Part shown: positions 18,677-27,670 of the stretch, one piece after another
Position numbering within the stretch: position 1 is the first letter of the stretch
How the letters are laid out: every line of letters starts with the position of its first letter
Assembly: GCF_014282005.1 (NCBI RefSeq)
Contig: NZ_JACFTD010000001.1
Location: forward strand, 62,001 to 126,000
Source of the DNA: Sporosarcina sp. BP05
GTDB lineage: Bacteria; Bacillota; Bacilli; Bacillales_A; Planococcaceae
Direction of reading: 5' to 3'
Length of the DNA stretch: 64,000 bases
Position numbers and translations under genes: made by a program
The notes under the pieces: model-generated
What the model was told of the DNA's origin: nothing
The model's database searches: none
The model's input: the letters and a program-made list of their open reading frames with translations, nothing else

Positions 18677-20137
18677 TTAATTTCGTGAAATATACGGTGA
18701 TGCAATAAATCCTGATATGGTCTTTCCGTTCTGAACAGTTTGAACTGGGTACCACACAAATTGATTTGACGAATTCGATTGGTTATCGGCAATTGGAGAT
18801 CCGATAATCTTCATTTTATCTGTTGAAGTCGTTGGAAGAGGTTTATTATTTTGGGTATTCGGTTGTAAACGAATGCCTGAACCTGTGTAGGTAATAACGT
18901 CGCCTACTTTTAATAACTCTTTAGAAGTTGTCGCTTTTTCGGTCAAGCTAAATGATTTCTTTTTGAATTCAATCGTATGATTAGTATCCGCGCCATAGTT
19001 AAAATCCGTTTTGGTCATTCCAATTGATTGAATTTTAGTCGCAAGCATTCCATTTTTGCTTAATTCTTGAAAAACCTTTTCTTGATACGCGGTTGGATTT
19101 GATTCACCCGTAGCTTGATAAAACGGGCTATTTACTGCCTTTATACCGTTGTACGCCATAACAGCAAAATACCAGCTTTCGAGGTTCTCTGGATTGTGGT
19201 CGCCAACTTTAGGCAAATTACTATTATTAAAGTTGTTAACAAGAAACTTAATGCCTGTTTCAATATTGTATTGTACATCATATTTCAATCGTTCCACGTC
19301 ATAGCCAGCGGTGTTTGTAATTTGCATAAGTCCTATGCCACCGTCAGCAGTAATAATTGGTTCGCCTTTGACGTCGAACTGTTTCCAGTTACTTTCCACA
19401 GTCGCAACCGCTTTGACAATTTCCGGTGGGATCGAAAATTGTGATTGTCGTGCCGCTTTCGTGATTAAACAATTCATCGTTTGACGACTTGGATTTTCTC
19501 GTTTTGTAGAATCCAATCCACATACCTTTACTTTCAAACGGAATTTATCATTCTTAGCTCTTGCTAAAAACCCAGCAAAATCCGAGCGTGTTACGAGTTT
19601 GTTCGGTTTAAATGTCCCGTCAGTATGACCTTGAGTCACACCGGCTGCAATCACTTTTCGAATTGCAGAATAAGCATCTGAACTTATTGTGACATCATTG
19701 AATGGAACTACTTCTTCATCAACCATAGAAAACGCATTTGCAAGGAAAATGGCCATATCGGAACGTTTAACGGGTTCATTCGGATTAAACTTTCCACCTG
19801 TATTGCTTGTAATTATACCTTTTTCATATGCAGATTGAATTGCACCGGAAGCTGCGGTTGAACTACCTACATCGGAAAAAACTGTTTTACGTTTTTGCAT
19901 ATTTAATCCTAACGTTCTAGCAATCATTATTATCGCTTCTCCACGCGTAACGTTTTTATCGGGAATGAAGCGATTATTACTATATCCTTGTATTATTCCT
20001 TGATCAAAGGAATACACCATATGCTCATAGAAAGGATGAGTATTGGTTACGTCAGAAAACCCTTTGGCCTTAACTGTTACATTACTTCCTGTGAATACTA
20101 GAATTGTAGCTAAAAATAGAACTATTATTTTCTTCAT
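18677..20137 (-). CDS. SLH-anchored lytic transglycosylase with SH3-like tail
   Basis: 486 residues: signal peptide (1-24), three SLH repeats (about 25-195; TRGE, KRSD and TRSD motifs), a lysozyme-like SLT domain (about 225-380) with the catalytic glutamate in AVATVESNW, the GIGLMQIT motif and WYFAVMAYNG, then an SH3-like C-terminus (about 405-486) that may bind the wall. It is predicted to cleave peptidoglycan glycan strands non-hydrolytically while bound to the SCWP. GGGAGGG precedes ATG 20137. Upstream lies repeat array B with its leader. Two cysteines (KVCGL and MNCLI) near the SLT domain are unusual for this mostly cysteine-free protein set. Confidence 0.9.
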   Translation of the reverse strand: MKKIIVLFLATILVFTGSNVTVKAKGFSDVTNTHPFYEHMVYSFDQGIIQGYSNNRFIPDKNVTRGEAIIMIARTLGLNMQKRKTVFSDVGSSTAASGAIQSAYEKGIITSNTGGKFNPNEPVKRSDMAIFLANAFSMVDEEVVPFNDVTISSDAYSAIRKVIAAGVTQGHTDGTFKPNKLVTRSDFAGFLARAKNDKFRLKVKVCGLDSTKRENPSRQTMNCLITKAARQSQFSIPPEIVKAVATVESNWKQFDVKGEPIITADGGIGLMQITNTAGYDVERLKYDVQYNIETGIKFLVNNFNNSNLPKVGDHNPENLESWYFAVMAYNGIKAVNSPFYQATGESNPTAYQEKVFQELSKNGMLATKIQSIGMTKTDFNYGADTNHTIEFKKKSFSLTEKATTSKELLKVGDVITYTGSGIRLQPNTQNNKPLPTTSTDKMKIIGSPIADNQSNSSNQFVWYPVQTVQNGKTISGFIASPYISRN

Positions 20138-20182
20138 CTAGATCCCTCCCTGTGACTAGATTACTATATTTTACAGTCAATT

Positions 20183-20211
20183 GGAAGTTTGAAAGGGTAC
20201 TAGATGAATGG
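20183..20211 (+). repeat. 29-nt leader shared with array C
   Basis: A 29-nt segment beginning GGAAGTTTGAAAGGGTACTA and ending GATGAATGG directly precedes array B. It is identical in 28 of 29 positions to 22961-22989 in front of array C, so leader and array move or are copied together. Confidence 0.8.
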
Positions 20212-20415
20212 TTGGACACTCTACGGATTTCGTTGGACACTCTCGCGGAAAGGTTGGACGCTTCGATGGGTTCGTTGCATACTCTATGGATTTTGTTGGA
20301 CACTCCCTTGTTGGTTGGACACTTTGACGGGTTCGTTGGACACCTCGTGGGAATGGTTGGACGCTCCGACAGGTTTGTTGCACACTTAGAAAGAATCGTT
20401 GGACACACTGAAGAG
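20212..20415 (+). repeat. TTGGACACTT tandem array B (10 units)
   Basis: Ten units begin TTGGACACT, TTGGACGCT or TTGCA(T/C)ACT. All but one are 21 nt; a 19-nt unit breaks the phase near 20296-20315. The array starts 50 nt beyond the terminator of the second DUF4855 gene and ends upstream of the transglycosylase promoter region. Confidence 0.9.
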
Positions 20416-20462
20416 AGTGATTGCTTTTAGTTACAAAGAAGTTTTCTACATTCTTACGAGTA

Positions 20463-20498
20463 AAAGCAGCCTTCCCGTTATTGGGAAGGCTGCTTCTA
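20463..20498 (-). terminator. Intrinsic terminator of DUF4855 SLH gene 2
   Basis: Perfect 12-bp stem AGCAGCCTTCCC / GGGAAGGCTGCT with a GTTATT loop, and TTTTA on the minus-strand 3' side. Confidence 0.85.
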
Positions 20499-20516
20499 AA
20501 TGATGGGACATAAGGT

Positions 20517-22169
20517 TTATCGTAGTAGCTCGACTAGTCCGCGATAGGCTTCTTGATAAGGAGCTTGGGTATACGAACCCATTCGATGTACCATGTCGGT
20601 TCCTTGATAGAAAAGTAGACTTTGATTTTTCAGCCCGTAAAGATTAGCAATTTCAAGATATTTCTCGAAGTTCTTCAGTCCCGCTTCCATTTGGTGGGGA
20701 GAGTAAGTATCAATTTCGAGTGTGATGCCAGATCCTTTAATTTGCGCTTGAAGAAATGCTTTATGAAGTCTTGCTGTTGGATCGCCAAGTGACAACCTGA
20801 ATGAGTTCGGTTGCAAATAGGCACCGTCAAAACCATAGTACTGCCAGTTCTCGAAATTCGTGGACAATGCATGTGGAGCGAAAATGAACTTTTTGTTCAA
20901 CCCATGAATTTTCTTGGCCGTGCTGGTAACGAGCTGTTCGTCTTCCGCATGAATGACGGTTTCATTGAGCCAATAGTAGCCCTTCATCGTCAAGTTGCTG
21001 AAGTTCTCTTTCTTCCATTTCGCTTCGACAGTCGAAATGTACCAATTCACCATTTCTTCACGGGTCTGCAGTTTGTTGGCTGTTTTTGTGCCATCTAGTT
21101 TAATGATGGCCTCGTTGCGCTTCGGATAAGGAATGGCTATATACACTTGGACTTTCCGCTTTTCGTTTGCAGCCGCACGATTCAATTCATGCAGTGCTCC
21201 GCCTTTGGAAAATGTAGTATCTGCGTACCATTTCCATTCTTTGTAGTTTGCTTTATTTTTGGCAGTTTCAGCGAATTCACCGCCAGTATACGTGCGGCCT
21301 AGCACAACAAATGTATCGAAAAGAGCAGTCGTTCCATTTGTCAAATAAGGTCCAAAGAATTCCGATGAGAAATCTAATCCTTCTGCACCATTATAGATGA
21401 GTACACCATTTTTTATGCCCGTCGCTGAAAGAGCAGCCGGCTTTGATCCGTATTTCATAAGGGAGTTACTTTTAGGATGAACTGTTGCCCCTGGATTCTT
21501 GACCGCAAGTGCAATCGCCTCTTCCGCTGATCGGAACTCTTGCAATACTTTTCCATCTTGCTTCACCGTATACGAATGGGGTTGTTCGTACACCCGTTTC
21601 AGGAACGTCGAAAACTGTGCACGATTCACAGCAATTTCCGGTTTAAATGTGCCATCCGAATAACCTGTCGTGACTCCATTTGTTGCGATTGCATCGATAA
21701 ATTTATAATATGGATTCGATTTCGCTAGGTCTTTGAAAGTCGATTTCCCGGAACCTTTATAGTCATAGGCGACCGCGAGTACGCGCGCCATCTCTTCTCG
21801 GGTGAGTGGACTCCCAGGTTGGAATTTATTATTCGAAATTGTAAACATCCCTTGTTTTGCTGCAATCATCATTTCTGTATAGCCGCCCATTGTAGGCATC
21901 AAATCAGTTGGCCTCACAGTTGGGGTTTTGACCGCCGGAAGTTTAAGTGCACGGACAATCATGACTGCAGCGTCCTTTCGGGTTAGCGTGGTAAGTGGTT
22001 TGAAATTTCCGTCCGAAAAACCGCGGATCACCTGTTTGTCTGTGAGAAAACGGATTTCATCATGCGCCCAATGGTCAGTGGGTACATCCTTAAAAGCTTG
22101 CGCACCTGCTTGTGGCGTGAATAAATTCATGCATAGAAGTAATAACAGAATAAGTTTGAGTGATTTCAT
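20517..22169 (-). CDS. SLH-anchored DUF4855 protein, copy 2
   Basis: 550 residues: signal peptide (1-23), three SLH repeats (about 25-195; TRKD, TREE and NRAQ motifs) and a DUF4855 domain (about 235-545) with LIYNGAEGLDF, FDTFVVLGRTY, VYIAIPYPKRNEAI, MKGYYWLNETV, FIFAPHALSTNF, FDGAYLQPNSF, EIDTYS and LLFYQGTDMVHRM. It matches the copy at 15256 motif by motif and probably has the same, unproven, glycosidase-like role. ATG 22169 is chosen over the longer upstream frame because AAGGAAGG lies 8 nt before it and the signal peptide begins there. Confidence 0.9.
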   Translation of the reverse strand: MKSLKLILLLLLCMNLFTPQAGAQAFKDVPTDHWAHDEIRFLTDKQVIRGFSDGNFKPLTTLTRKDAAVMIVRALKLPAVKTPTVRPTDLMPTMGGYTEMMIAAKQGMFTISNNKFQPGSPLTREEMARVLAVAYDYKGSGKSTFKDLAKSNPYYKFIDAIATNGVTTGYSDGTFKPEIAVNRAQFSTFLKRVYEQPHSYTVKQDGKVLQEFRSAEEAIALAVKNPGATVHPKSNSLMKYGSKPAALSATGIKNGVLIYNGAEGLDFSSEFFGPYLTNGTTALFDTFVVLGRTYTGGEFAETAKNKANYKEWKWYADTTFSKGGALHELNRAAANEKRKVQVYIAIPYPKRNEAIIKLDGTKTANKLQTREEMVNWYISTVEAKWKKENFSNLTMKGYYWLNETVIHAEDEQLVTSTAKKIHGLNKKFIFAPHALSTNFENWQYYGFDGAYLQPNSFRLSLGDPTARLHKAFLQAQIKGSGITLEIDTYSPHQMEAGLKNFEKYLEIANLYGLKNQSLLFYQGTDMVHRMGSYTQAPYQEAYRGLVELLR

Positions 22170-22323
22170 AGGTGTTTCCTTCCTTAACAAATGTATTTGC
22201 GTCATTCGACTGTTCACCAAATAGTATCATGTCAAAAGAACTATGATTCTTACGGCAATATAACCCATCCTATCATTCCCCTACGATTATTTCATTAATA
22301 GTAGAAAACTCCTTTATTGAACT

Positions 22324-22362
22324 ACCCCGTAAATGTTAGACACCAACTAACATTTACGGGGT
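22324..22362 (+). promoter_or_regulatory. Hairpin over the IS orfA ribosome binding site
   Basis: Perfect 16-bp stem: ACCCCGTAAATGTTAG (22324-22339) with CTAACATTTACGGGGT (22347-22362). The 3' arm includes the GGGGT Shine-Dalgarno of the relic orfA. The intact IS3 copy has an equivalent structure at 36364-36400. Confidence 0.7.
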
Positions 22363-22368
22363 GTTTTC

Positions 22369-22832
22369 ATGTCTAAATATACAGTAGAAGTTAAATTACA
22401 AGCGGTAGAACATAGCTATAAAAGCCCTGCAGAAAGCATTGGTGCAGATAAATCACTAGTCATTAATTGGGTGAAGTTATTTGAAGCGTTAGGTGAAATA
22501 GGTTTAGAAGGCTATACAAGCTACTCATCTGGGTTTAAACTAGACGTACTCAATTTTATGAACGAAACAGGTGCGTCTTTTCGAGAAACCGCAAGCACAT
22601 TTACTATTACATCCCCTAGTACCGTTTATCGGTGGGAGCAACTTTTAGGTGATATGGTAGACAAAGCTATTAATCACCTTCAACCAGGAGATAAAGTCAT
22701 TCTTCATCCCGATCAAGGCTTGCAGAATCAGAAGAATATGTTGAGTATTACAATCACAAGCCAATGAAAGCAAAATTAAAAGACCTGAGCCCGGTAGAAT
22801 ACCGAACCCAGATCTTAGAAGCTACTGCCTAA
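22369..22832 (+). pseudogene. IS3 transposase relic (orfA/orfB deletion fusion)
   Basis: The frame from ATG 22369 encodes the helix-turn-helix orfA start (SLVINWVKLFE, SSGFKLDVLNFMNETGASFR, STVYRWEQLL). It then jumps directly into the orfB catalytic region (VILHPDQG, the second Asp of DDE). After a frameshift it resumes in another frame with the extreme orfB C-terminus ([20 protein letters not shown]...YRTQI) to a TAA at 22830-22832. The first Asp, most of the DDE core and the catalytic Glu are missing, so it cannot encode an active transposase. Confidence 0.88.
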
Positions 22833-22960
22833 AATATTTTTCTAACTTTATTGAGTCAGTTCATTTTGAGTTATCCTACTACTCAAACTAAGCCCAGCTA
22901 TTATAAAACAAATAGTTGCGAACTTATTGACCTGTAGTAAATTCCAAAAGCTGAACCTTT

Positions 22961-22989
22961 GGAAGTTGGAAAGGGTACTAGATGAATGG
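22961..22989 (+). repeat. 29-nt leader shared with array B
   Basis: Identical at 28 of 29 positions to 20183-20211. It lies about 100 nt beyond the right end of the IS3 relic and directly abuts array C. Confidence 0.8.
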
Positions 22990-23025
22990 TTGGACACTTC
23001 TAGTAATTCGTTGGGCACTCGCCCG
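22990..23025 (+). repeat. TTGGACACTT array C (about 1.7 units)
   Basis: One 21-nt unit beginning TTGGACACTT followed by a partial unit TTGGGCACTC. It is the shortest array with a leader, 37 nt beyond the terminator of the subtilase gene at 23096. Confidence 0.75.
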
Positions 23026-23061
23026 TCTCTACAGCTGTCATAAAATACTTTTATTAAAAGT

Positions 23062-23088
23062 AAAAAGAGCCGATAATCGGCTCTTTTT
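23062..23088 (-). terminator. Intrinsic terminator of SLH subtilase 1
   Basis: Stem AAAAAGAGCCGA / TCGGCTCTTTTT with a 3-nt loop, 8 nt beyond the stop codon. Confidence 0.85.
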
Positions 23089-23095
23089 CTTTACA

Positions 23096-26000
23096 TCATT
23101 TTAGTAGTTCAAGTTTATCCAATGCGCGGTAAAGCATAACTGCTGCTTCAGCGCGTGTTGCATTGTTTTTCGGATTGAACTGTCCGTTGTTTCCTAGGAT
23201 TACACCAAGTGCAGTTGCTTTATAGACAGAGTCAATTGCGAAAGTACCAATTGAACCGTGGTCTTTAAAGTTAGCTGGTGTATCAAGGTTTGTTAGTTTC
23301 GTTTTGTCTTGATACTCAATTGCTCTGACAACCATTGCAGCAATTTCTTCGCGTTTTATTGGCGCGTCGGGATTGAATTTGCCATTCGCTGTGCCGTTTA
23401 CGATGCCAGCGCGAGCTGCTGCTTCAACTGCAGCATATGCCCATTTCTTGCTTGTGTTCACATCACTGAATATTCCTTCGTATTCTTTCATTGGAAGGTC
23501 TAGTGCACGAGAAAGCAATACCGCAAATTCAGCACGTGTAATTTGTGCGTTAGGTGCAAAGTTCGTTTCTGTTTTCCCTTGGATAATCCCTTTCGCTGCG
23601 AGCTTATTGATTTCATTTTTCGCGAAAACATTCGTAATATCCGAGAATACTGGTGGTGTTATTGGTTTTGGATCTACAGGTTTTGGTTCTGTTGGTGTTG
23701 GGTTTGTTGGCGGAGTGTACGGTGGTACATAAACATCTTTCTTCTCCACCTTCACTGAGACCAATGCCGTTTCACCTTCATATGACACTGTAATTTCTGT
23801 AGTTCCGACTCCAACCGCTACTACCTTTCCTTCTGAAGATACAGTTACAACTTTTACGTCAAAATCATCGTACGTTGCATCTGCTGTAACATCTTTATCA
23901 GAAGCTGATCCATCTGGCTTTGTAGTTGTTTCAGTAACAGTTAGAGTAGCTTGGTCTCCGACTTGGAGTGCAAGTTTTTCTGTATCGACTGCAAGTGAAA
24001 TAACGTCTGGCTCTTCTTCAGCCACCAATTTATAGTCGTACGTTGCTTTGTTACCAGCTGCATCGTCAACAGAGATTGTTATTGTGTTGTCGCCTGGTGT
24101 TAACTTCGTAAGGTCAAGTGAGAATGCACCGTCTTGTGCAAAATTCACTGGGCCTTCGCCTACCTTGTCTCCAGCTGCATTCAAGAGTTCATACGTAACA
24201 AATAGTTTTTCATTTACATCAAAACCAAAGCCAATCTCATTTAAAGGCTCTTGGAAATCGATATATTTGTCAACGATTGTTCCGTTGAATGTATACATAG
24301 AACCTACTGTTTCATGCGACTCAGCCGTTACAACTGTCGCAGCACTGTTTTTTACGAATAGTGGCTCCAAATCGAATTCACCATACCAAGCTTTCGCTCC
24401 TGTGGCTAATTGCGCATAAAACGCAGTAACATAAACACCTTCTGGAATTGCCACTAATCCCGCAGCTTGATTATCCCAATTCGTGTACGTGCCCGTAATT
24501 GGAAGTGAATATGTTCCAGCATTACGGCTAGCAGTATAACTAATGAAGCCCATATCTTCGTCAATATTATCGCTCAACAAATCATGTAATCCAATATAGT
24601 TAAACCCGTATCTCCCAACTAGTTGGAATTTCATAGATGTCGAGTCTTTCACGCCATCGCCGTTAAATGATACGTCGTGGTCTGAAAGTTCTACATAATG
24701 CACACCAGTAGGTAATACTAACGGTGAGAAGTCAGCCGCAAATGGCAATGAAACTTCAGTGCCGTTGCCCGATATATAAACGTAACCTAATATCTCATCG
24801 CCAGCTTTTATTGTTGTTGTTTTCGAGATAGACAATGTCAATTCAAGCATTTCTGTCCCATTCAACGTAAATGCTGATTTGTCGACAGTAACTTTTGCAT
24901 CGCCAAATCCTTTTGTTGTTTCAATTCGAACTGTATAGTCTCCGCCTTTTTTCGCGAAATCTTCAACACGAATTTGTTTTTTTACAGTAACGGCGCCATC
25001 TCTAACTTGACCTAGACGACCAAATGTTACTGATCCTTTTTCATTATCTACTTCCTTGCCGCTAAATGTTGTTTTATCAAGTGCATAAGCAAGGATAGTT
25101 GGATATGCCGCCTCAAAAGGCTGAACACGTCCAGGTCCTTGTGCGAAGACGTCAAACTTTTTATCAAGTACTTTTGCTGTATTTGACAGGGCTACTTTTA
25201 CATCGAAAGGCGTCCATGTAGGGTTTGCCTGACGAATCAATGCCGCAATTGCTGCAATGTGTGGTGTCGCCATAGAAGTACCTGTATACCTGTCATATGA
25301 TTCACTGTAATCTGCATCTGGATAATCTTTCCCATAGGCAGCAACAGAAGACATAATGTTCGTACCCGGCGCTACGACGTCTGGCTTAACATCAAAATTG
25401 GGATTTGCCGGTCCGCGTGAGCTAGAATCATTCATTTCATCGCCTGGTGTAAATGAAGAAGCAAGGTCGCTGAATGAAACCTTTCCTGCTGCCGTTGCTA
25501 ATGCATTACGAAGAGCTATTCCTTCAGTGTAAGACATATCAAACGTTGGAATGAATTCGAAAGAATCACCAAGGAATACATTTGCTGGTCCTGGTGTACC
25601 CGTTCCAGCTGCTGAGTTATGAATTAACACTATTTTCGCACCCGCTGCTTTTGCATTCGCAATTTTATCGACAAACGCAATGTCTCCACGGGAAATGAGT
25701 GCTACTTTGTCTTTAACGTCAATACCTACGAAATCTTTAGGATTTCCTACGCCAGGTACTGCAACGATGTCAAATTCACCGTACAACGCTGTAGCCAAAT
25801 TTCCACCAAATTTAACGCCCATCAAATTCATTGTAGATGTATTACGGTATGATCCTACCGTTACAGAAACACTTGCTTTGTGCATTTCTTCGGGATTCGT
25901 CGAGTTCCCTACAGCAATACCAAGCGCTGCTGTTGATGGGTTTCCAATTGTCCCACGGTTTGGTCCAGAGTTTCCTGTTGCAATAACTGCAACTGTTCCA

Positions 26001-27085
26001 CCTAGCATTGCATTGTTGATTGCAATAGCGTCAGATGCAGTTGCACTATTTGAGCTTCCACCAAGTGATAGATTAATAACCTGCATACCATCTTTAACTG
26101 AATCATCAATCGCTTTAATGATTCCCGCTGTTGCACCACTACCATAACCACCAAGTACTCGGTATGCATATAGTTCAACTTTAGGTGCAATTCCTTTAAT
26201 ACCGTATGCATTTTTACCTTGTGCCGCGATCGTTCCGGCTACATGTGTTCCGTGAGATGTGTAGAAAGAACCACCTTGTGAATCAAATTCCGGTGTTGTA
26301 CTCTTTCTATCTAGTGGAGATGTTTCGTATGGATCGTCATCCGCACGCGGTCGTGCATATGTGCTACCATGTGTGATATAGTTTTTACCGCCTTTATAAA
26401 CACCTTCGAATTCAGGGTGGTCGTAGTCAATTCCGGTGTCTAGGACTCCAACTTTAACACTATTCCCCTCAATCCCTTTTTCCCAAAGCCCATCTATGCC
26501 AAGGAAAGGAAGGCTTGTAGACATGGCTGCCTTAACTTCTCCATCATCTTTTGATGGAATGTCAAGGGCTTGTCTAATTGCATCCGGCTCAACGAGCACG
26601 ACACCTTCGATTTCTAGAAGCTTTTCTAGGTCGTCTGCTTTAACAGACGTCGCAAAACCGTTAAGAACGGTATCGTAGGAGAAACCTTCTGTATAAGAAA
26701 CTTTCTTTGCTGTCATTTCTTTTTTAACGAGCACTTGCTGTGCATTTACTTTCTTTTCTACAGAAGTGGCTTCAGAGCTTGTAAGTCTCTGCCCCTTTAA
26801 CTCTTTAATTCCCCGCTCAAGAGCTACAGGTTTTTCAGATAAAAGAACGATAACTGCTACTTGTTCATTTCCTGATAGACCTTGTAAGTCTTCGTGCAGC
26901 GATGGTTCCCCACCCAACACCCCTAATTGTTCTGTAATAGCTGCTTGCACTTGCAAATCGCTTTCGCCACTTGGCTCAAACGGTTGTTGTGTATTTGCCG
27001 ATGCTGAGAACGGCGTTAACAACGAAAGAACCATTAGGAAAGCAAGCATGCTACTAAAGAACTTCATAAACTTATTTCTTTTCAA
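23096..27085 (-). CDS. SLH-anchored subtilisin-like serine protease 1
   Basis: About 1329 residues: signal peptide, I9-type propeptide (about 65-175), S8 catalytic domain (about 195-640) with triad motifs VGVLDTGID, SHGTHVAGT and GTSMATPHIA, and an inserted PA domain (about 400-510; VALISRGDIAFVDK). Fn3/Ig-like modules, a Big_2 domain, a Pro-rich linker (PPYTPPTNPTPTEPKP) and three C-terminal SLH repeats (about 1140-1329) follow. It is predicted to be a Vpr/bacillopeptidase-type surface protease. TTG 27085 is chosen because AAGGGG lies 9 nt upstream and the signal peptide begins just after; longer in-frame starts have no ribosome binding site. It is paralogous to 32196-36158 over its full length. 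Confidence 0.93.
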   Translation of the reverse strand: MKRNKFMKFFSSMLAFLMVLSLLTPFSASANTQQPFEPSGESDLQVQAAITEQLGVLGGEPSLHEDLQGLSGNEQVAVIVLLSEKPVALERGIKELKGQRLTSSEATSVEKKVNAQQVLVKKEMTAKKVSYTEGFSYDTVLNGFATSVKADDLEKLLEIEGVVLVEPDAIRQALDIPSKDDGEVKAAMSTSLPFLGIDGLWEKGIEGNSVKVGVLDTGIDYDHPEFEGVYKGGKNYITHGSTYARPRADDDPYETSPLDRKSTTPEFDSQGGSFYTSHGTHVAGTIAAQGKNAYGIKGIAPKVELYAYRVLGGYGSGATAGIIKAIDDSVKDGMQVINLSLGGSSNSATASDAIAINNAMLGGTVAVIATGNSGPNRGTIGNPSTAALGIAVGNSTNPEEMHKASVSVTVGSYRNTSTMNLMGVKFGGNLATALYGEFDIVAVPGVGNPKDFVGIDVKDKVALISRGDIAFVDKIANAKAAGAKIVLIHNSAAGTGTPGPANVFLGDSFEFIPTFDMSYTEGIALRNALATAAGKVSFSDLASSFTPGDEMNDSSSRGPANPNFDVKPDVVAPGTNIMSSVAAYGKDYPDADYSESYDRYTGTSMATPHIAAIAALIRQANPTWTPFDVKVALSNTAKVLDKKFDVFAQGPGRVQPFEAAYPTILAYALDKTTFSGKEVDNEKGSVTFGRLGQVRDGAVTVKKQIRVEDFAKKGGDYTVRIETTKGFGDAKVTVDKSAFTLNGTEMLELTLSISKTTTIKAGDEILGYVYISGNGTEVSLPFAADFSPLVLPTGVHYVELSDHDVSFNGDGVKDSTSMKFQLVGRYGFNYIGLHDLLSDNIDEDMGFISYTASRNAGTYSLPITGTYTNWDNQAAGLVAIPEGVYVTAFYAQLATGAKAWYGEFDLEPLFVKNSAATVVTAESHETVGSMYTFNGTIVDKYIDFQEPLNEIGFGFDVNEKLFVTYELLNAAGDKVGEGPVNFAQDGAFSLDLTKLTPGDNTITISVDDAAGNKATYDYKLVAEEEPDVISLAVDTEKLALQVGDQATLTVTETTTKPDGSASDKDVTADATYDDFDVKVVTVSSEGKVVAVGVGTTEITVSYEGETALVSVKVEKKDVYVPPYTPPTNPTPTEPKPVDPKPITPPVFSDITNVFAKNEINKLAAKGIIQGKTETNFAPNAQITRAEFAVLLSRALDLPMKEYEGIFSDVNTSKKWAYAAVEAAARAGIVNGTANGKFNPDAPIKREEIAAMVVRAIEYQDKTKLTNLDTPANFKDHGSIGTFAIDSVYKATALGVILGNNGQFNPKNNATRAEAAVMLYRALDKLELLK

Positions 27086-27275
27086 TTCCCATTTCCCCTT
27101 TACCTCAGTATTTGCACTTATCTGAATCATGTGCACTATGAGTTTATCACAAGCCTACTAGTTTTAATATAAGTATCTTTACTTTTTTGAGATTATTTGT
27201 CATTAAGTATAGGTCGATTCAATTATCTATGTGTATATTGAATTTCGCTGATTATATTCACTTCACTATATACAT

Positions 27276-27433
27276 TGAGATAAAGAATTTTATTAAATAA
27301 ACTGCGGCGCTTGAGGATGCCTTCCGCCCTAGGCCAAGTAGCTTCGCTGCCAGTCTAAGGACTTTGACACTGAATGGCGCCTTCGCTCAGTTCATATTGG
27401 TATTCATTTGTTCAACTTATATAGTTATTTATA
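27276..27433. repeat. Degenerate interspersed repeat, copy 2
   Basis: Shares ordered blocks with 14585-14810: GCGGCGCTTGAGGATGCCT, CAGTCTAAGG, ATGGCGCCTTCGCTCA, then TATTCATTTGTTCAA and TATATAGT. It is shorter by a central deletion. Confidence 0.7.
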
Positions 27434-27490
27434 CACGCGAATTGTAGGACTAAATTCTTGAAAAGTTCTATATAGGTTGATGCACACGAA

Positions 27491-27526
27491 AAAACCCTTA
27501 CACCACTGATGGTGTAAGGGTATTTC
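27491..27526. terminator. Terminator-like hairpin
   Basis: Stem ACCCTTACACC / GGTGTAAGGGT with six A residues on the left and TATTTCT on the right. It is a second hairpin downstream of subtilase 2, and could act in either direction. Confidence 0.65.
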
Positions 27527-27585
27527 TACACTGTTAACGATTCTTACTTGAACGTGTTATCCAGATTATTTTGAACCTAAAATGA

Positions 27586-27626
27586 AAACCCACCCAAATC
27601 CTGCTTGCGGACTTGGGTGGGTTTCT
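27586..27626 (-). terminator. Intrinsic terminator of SLH subtilase 2
   Basis: Perfect 12-bp stem AAACCCACCCAA / TTGGGTGGGTTT, about 45 nt beyond the stop codon. Confidence 0.8.
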
Positions 27627-27670
27627 ATGGATTCTCGAATCTTATCAGATCCTAGCCCCATCTTACTACA

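Larger units (their letters stand above)
22318..22863 (+). mobile_element. Internally deleted IS3-family element
   Basis: Bounded by imperfect terminal inverted repeats: TGAACTACCCCGTAAATG on the left, and on the right (reverse complement) TGAACTGACTCAATAAAG, both continuing into GTTAGA. Length is 546 nt, about a third of a complete IS3 element. No clear target-site duplication flanks it, as expected for an old insertion. It inserted between the second DUF4855 gene and the first large subtilase gene. Confidence 0.75.
27137..27670. other. 534-nt gene-free region: promoter, degenerate repeat, two terminators
   Basis: Holds the upstream region of subtilase 1, the second degenerate repeat copy (27276-27433) and two hairpins (27491-27526 and 27586-27626). 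No ORF with a start and ribosome binding site was seen. Confidence 0.7.

Noticed and set aside
20082..20430. Frames of 61-108 codons across array B
   Set aside because: Same repeat artefact; several overlap on both strands and one runs into the start of the transglycosylase gene.
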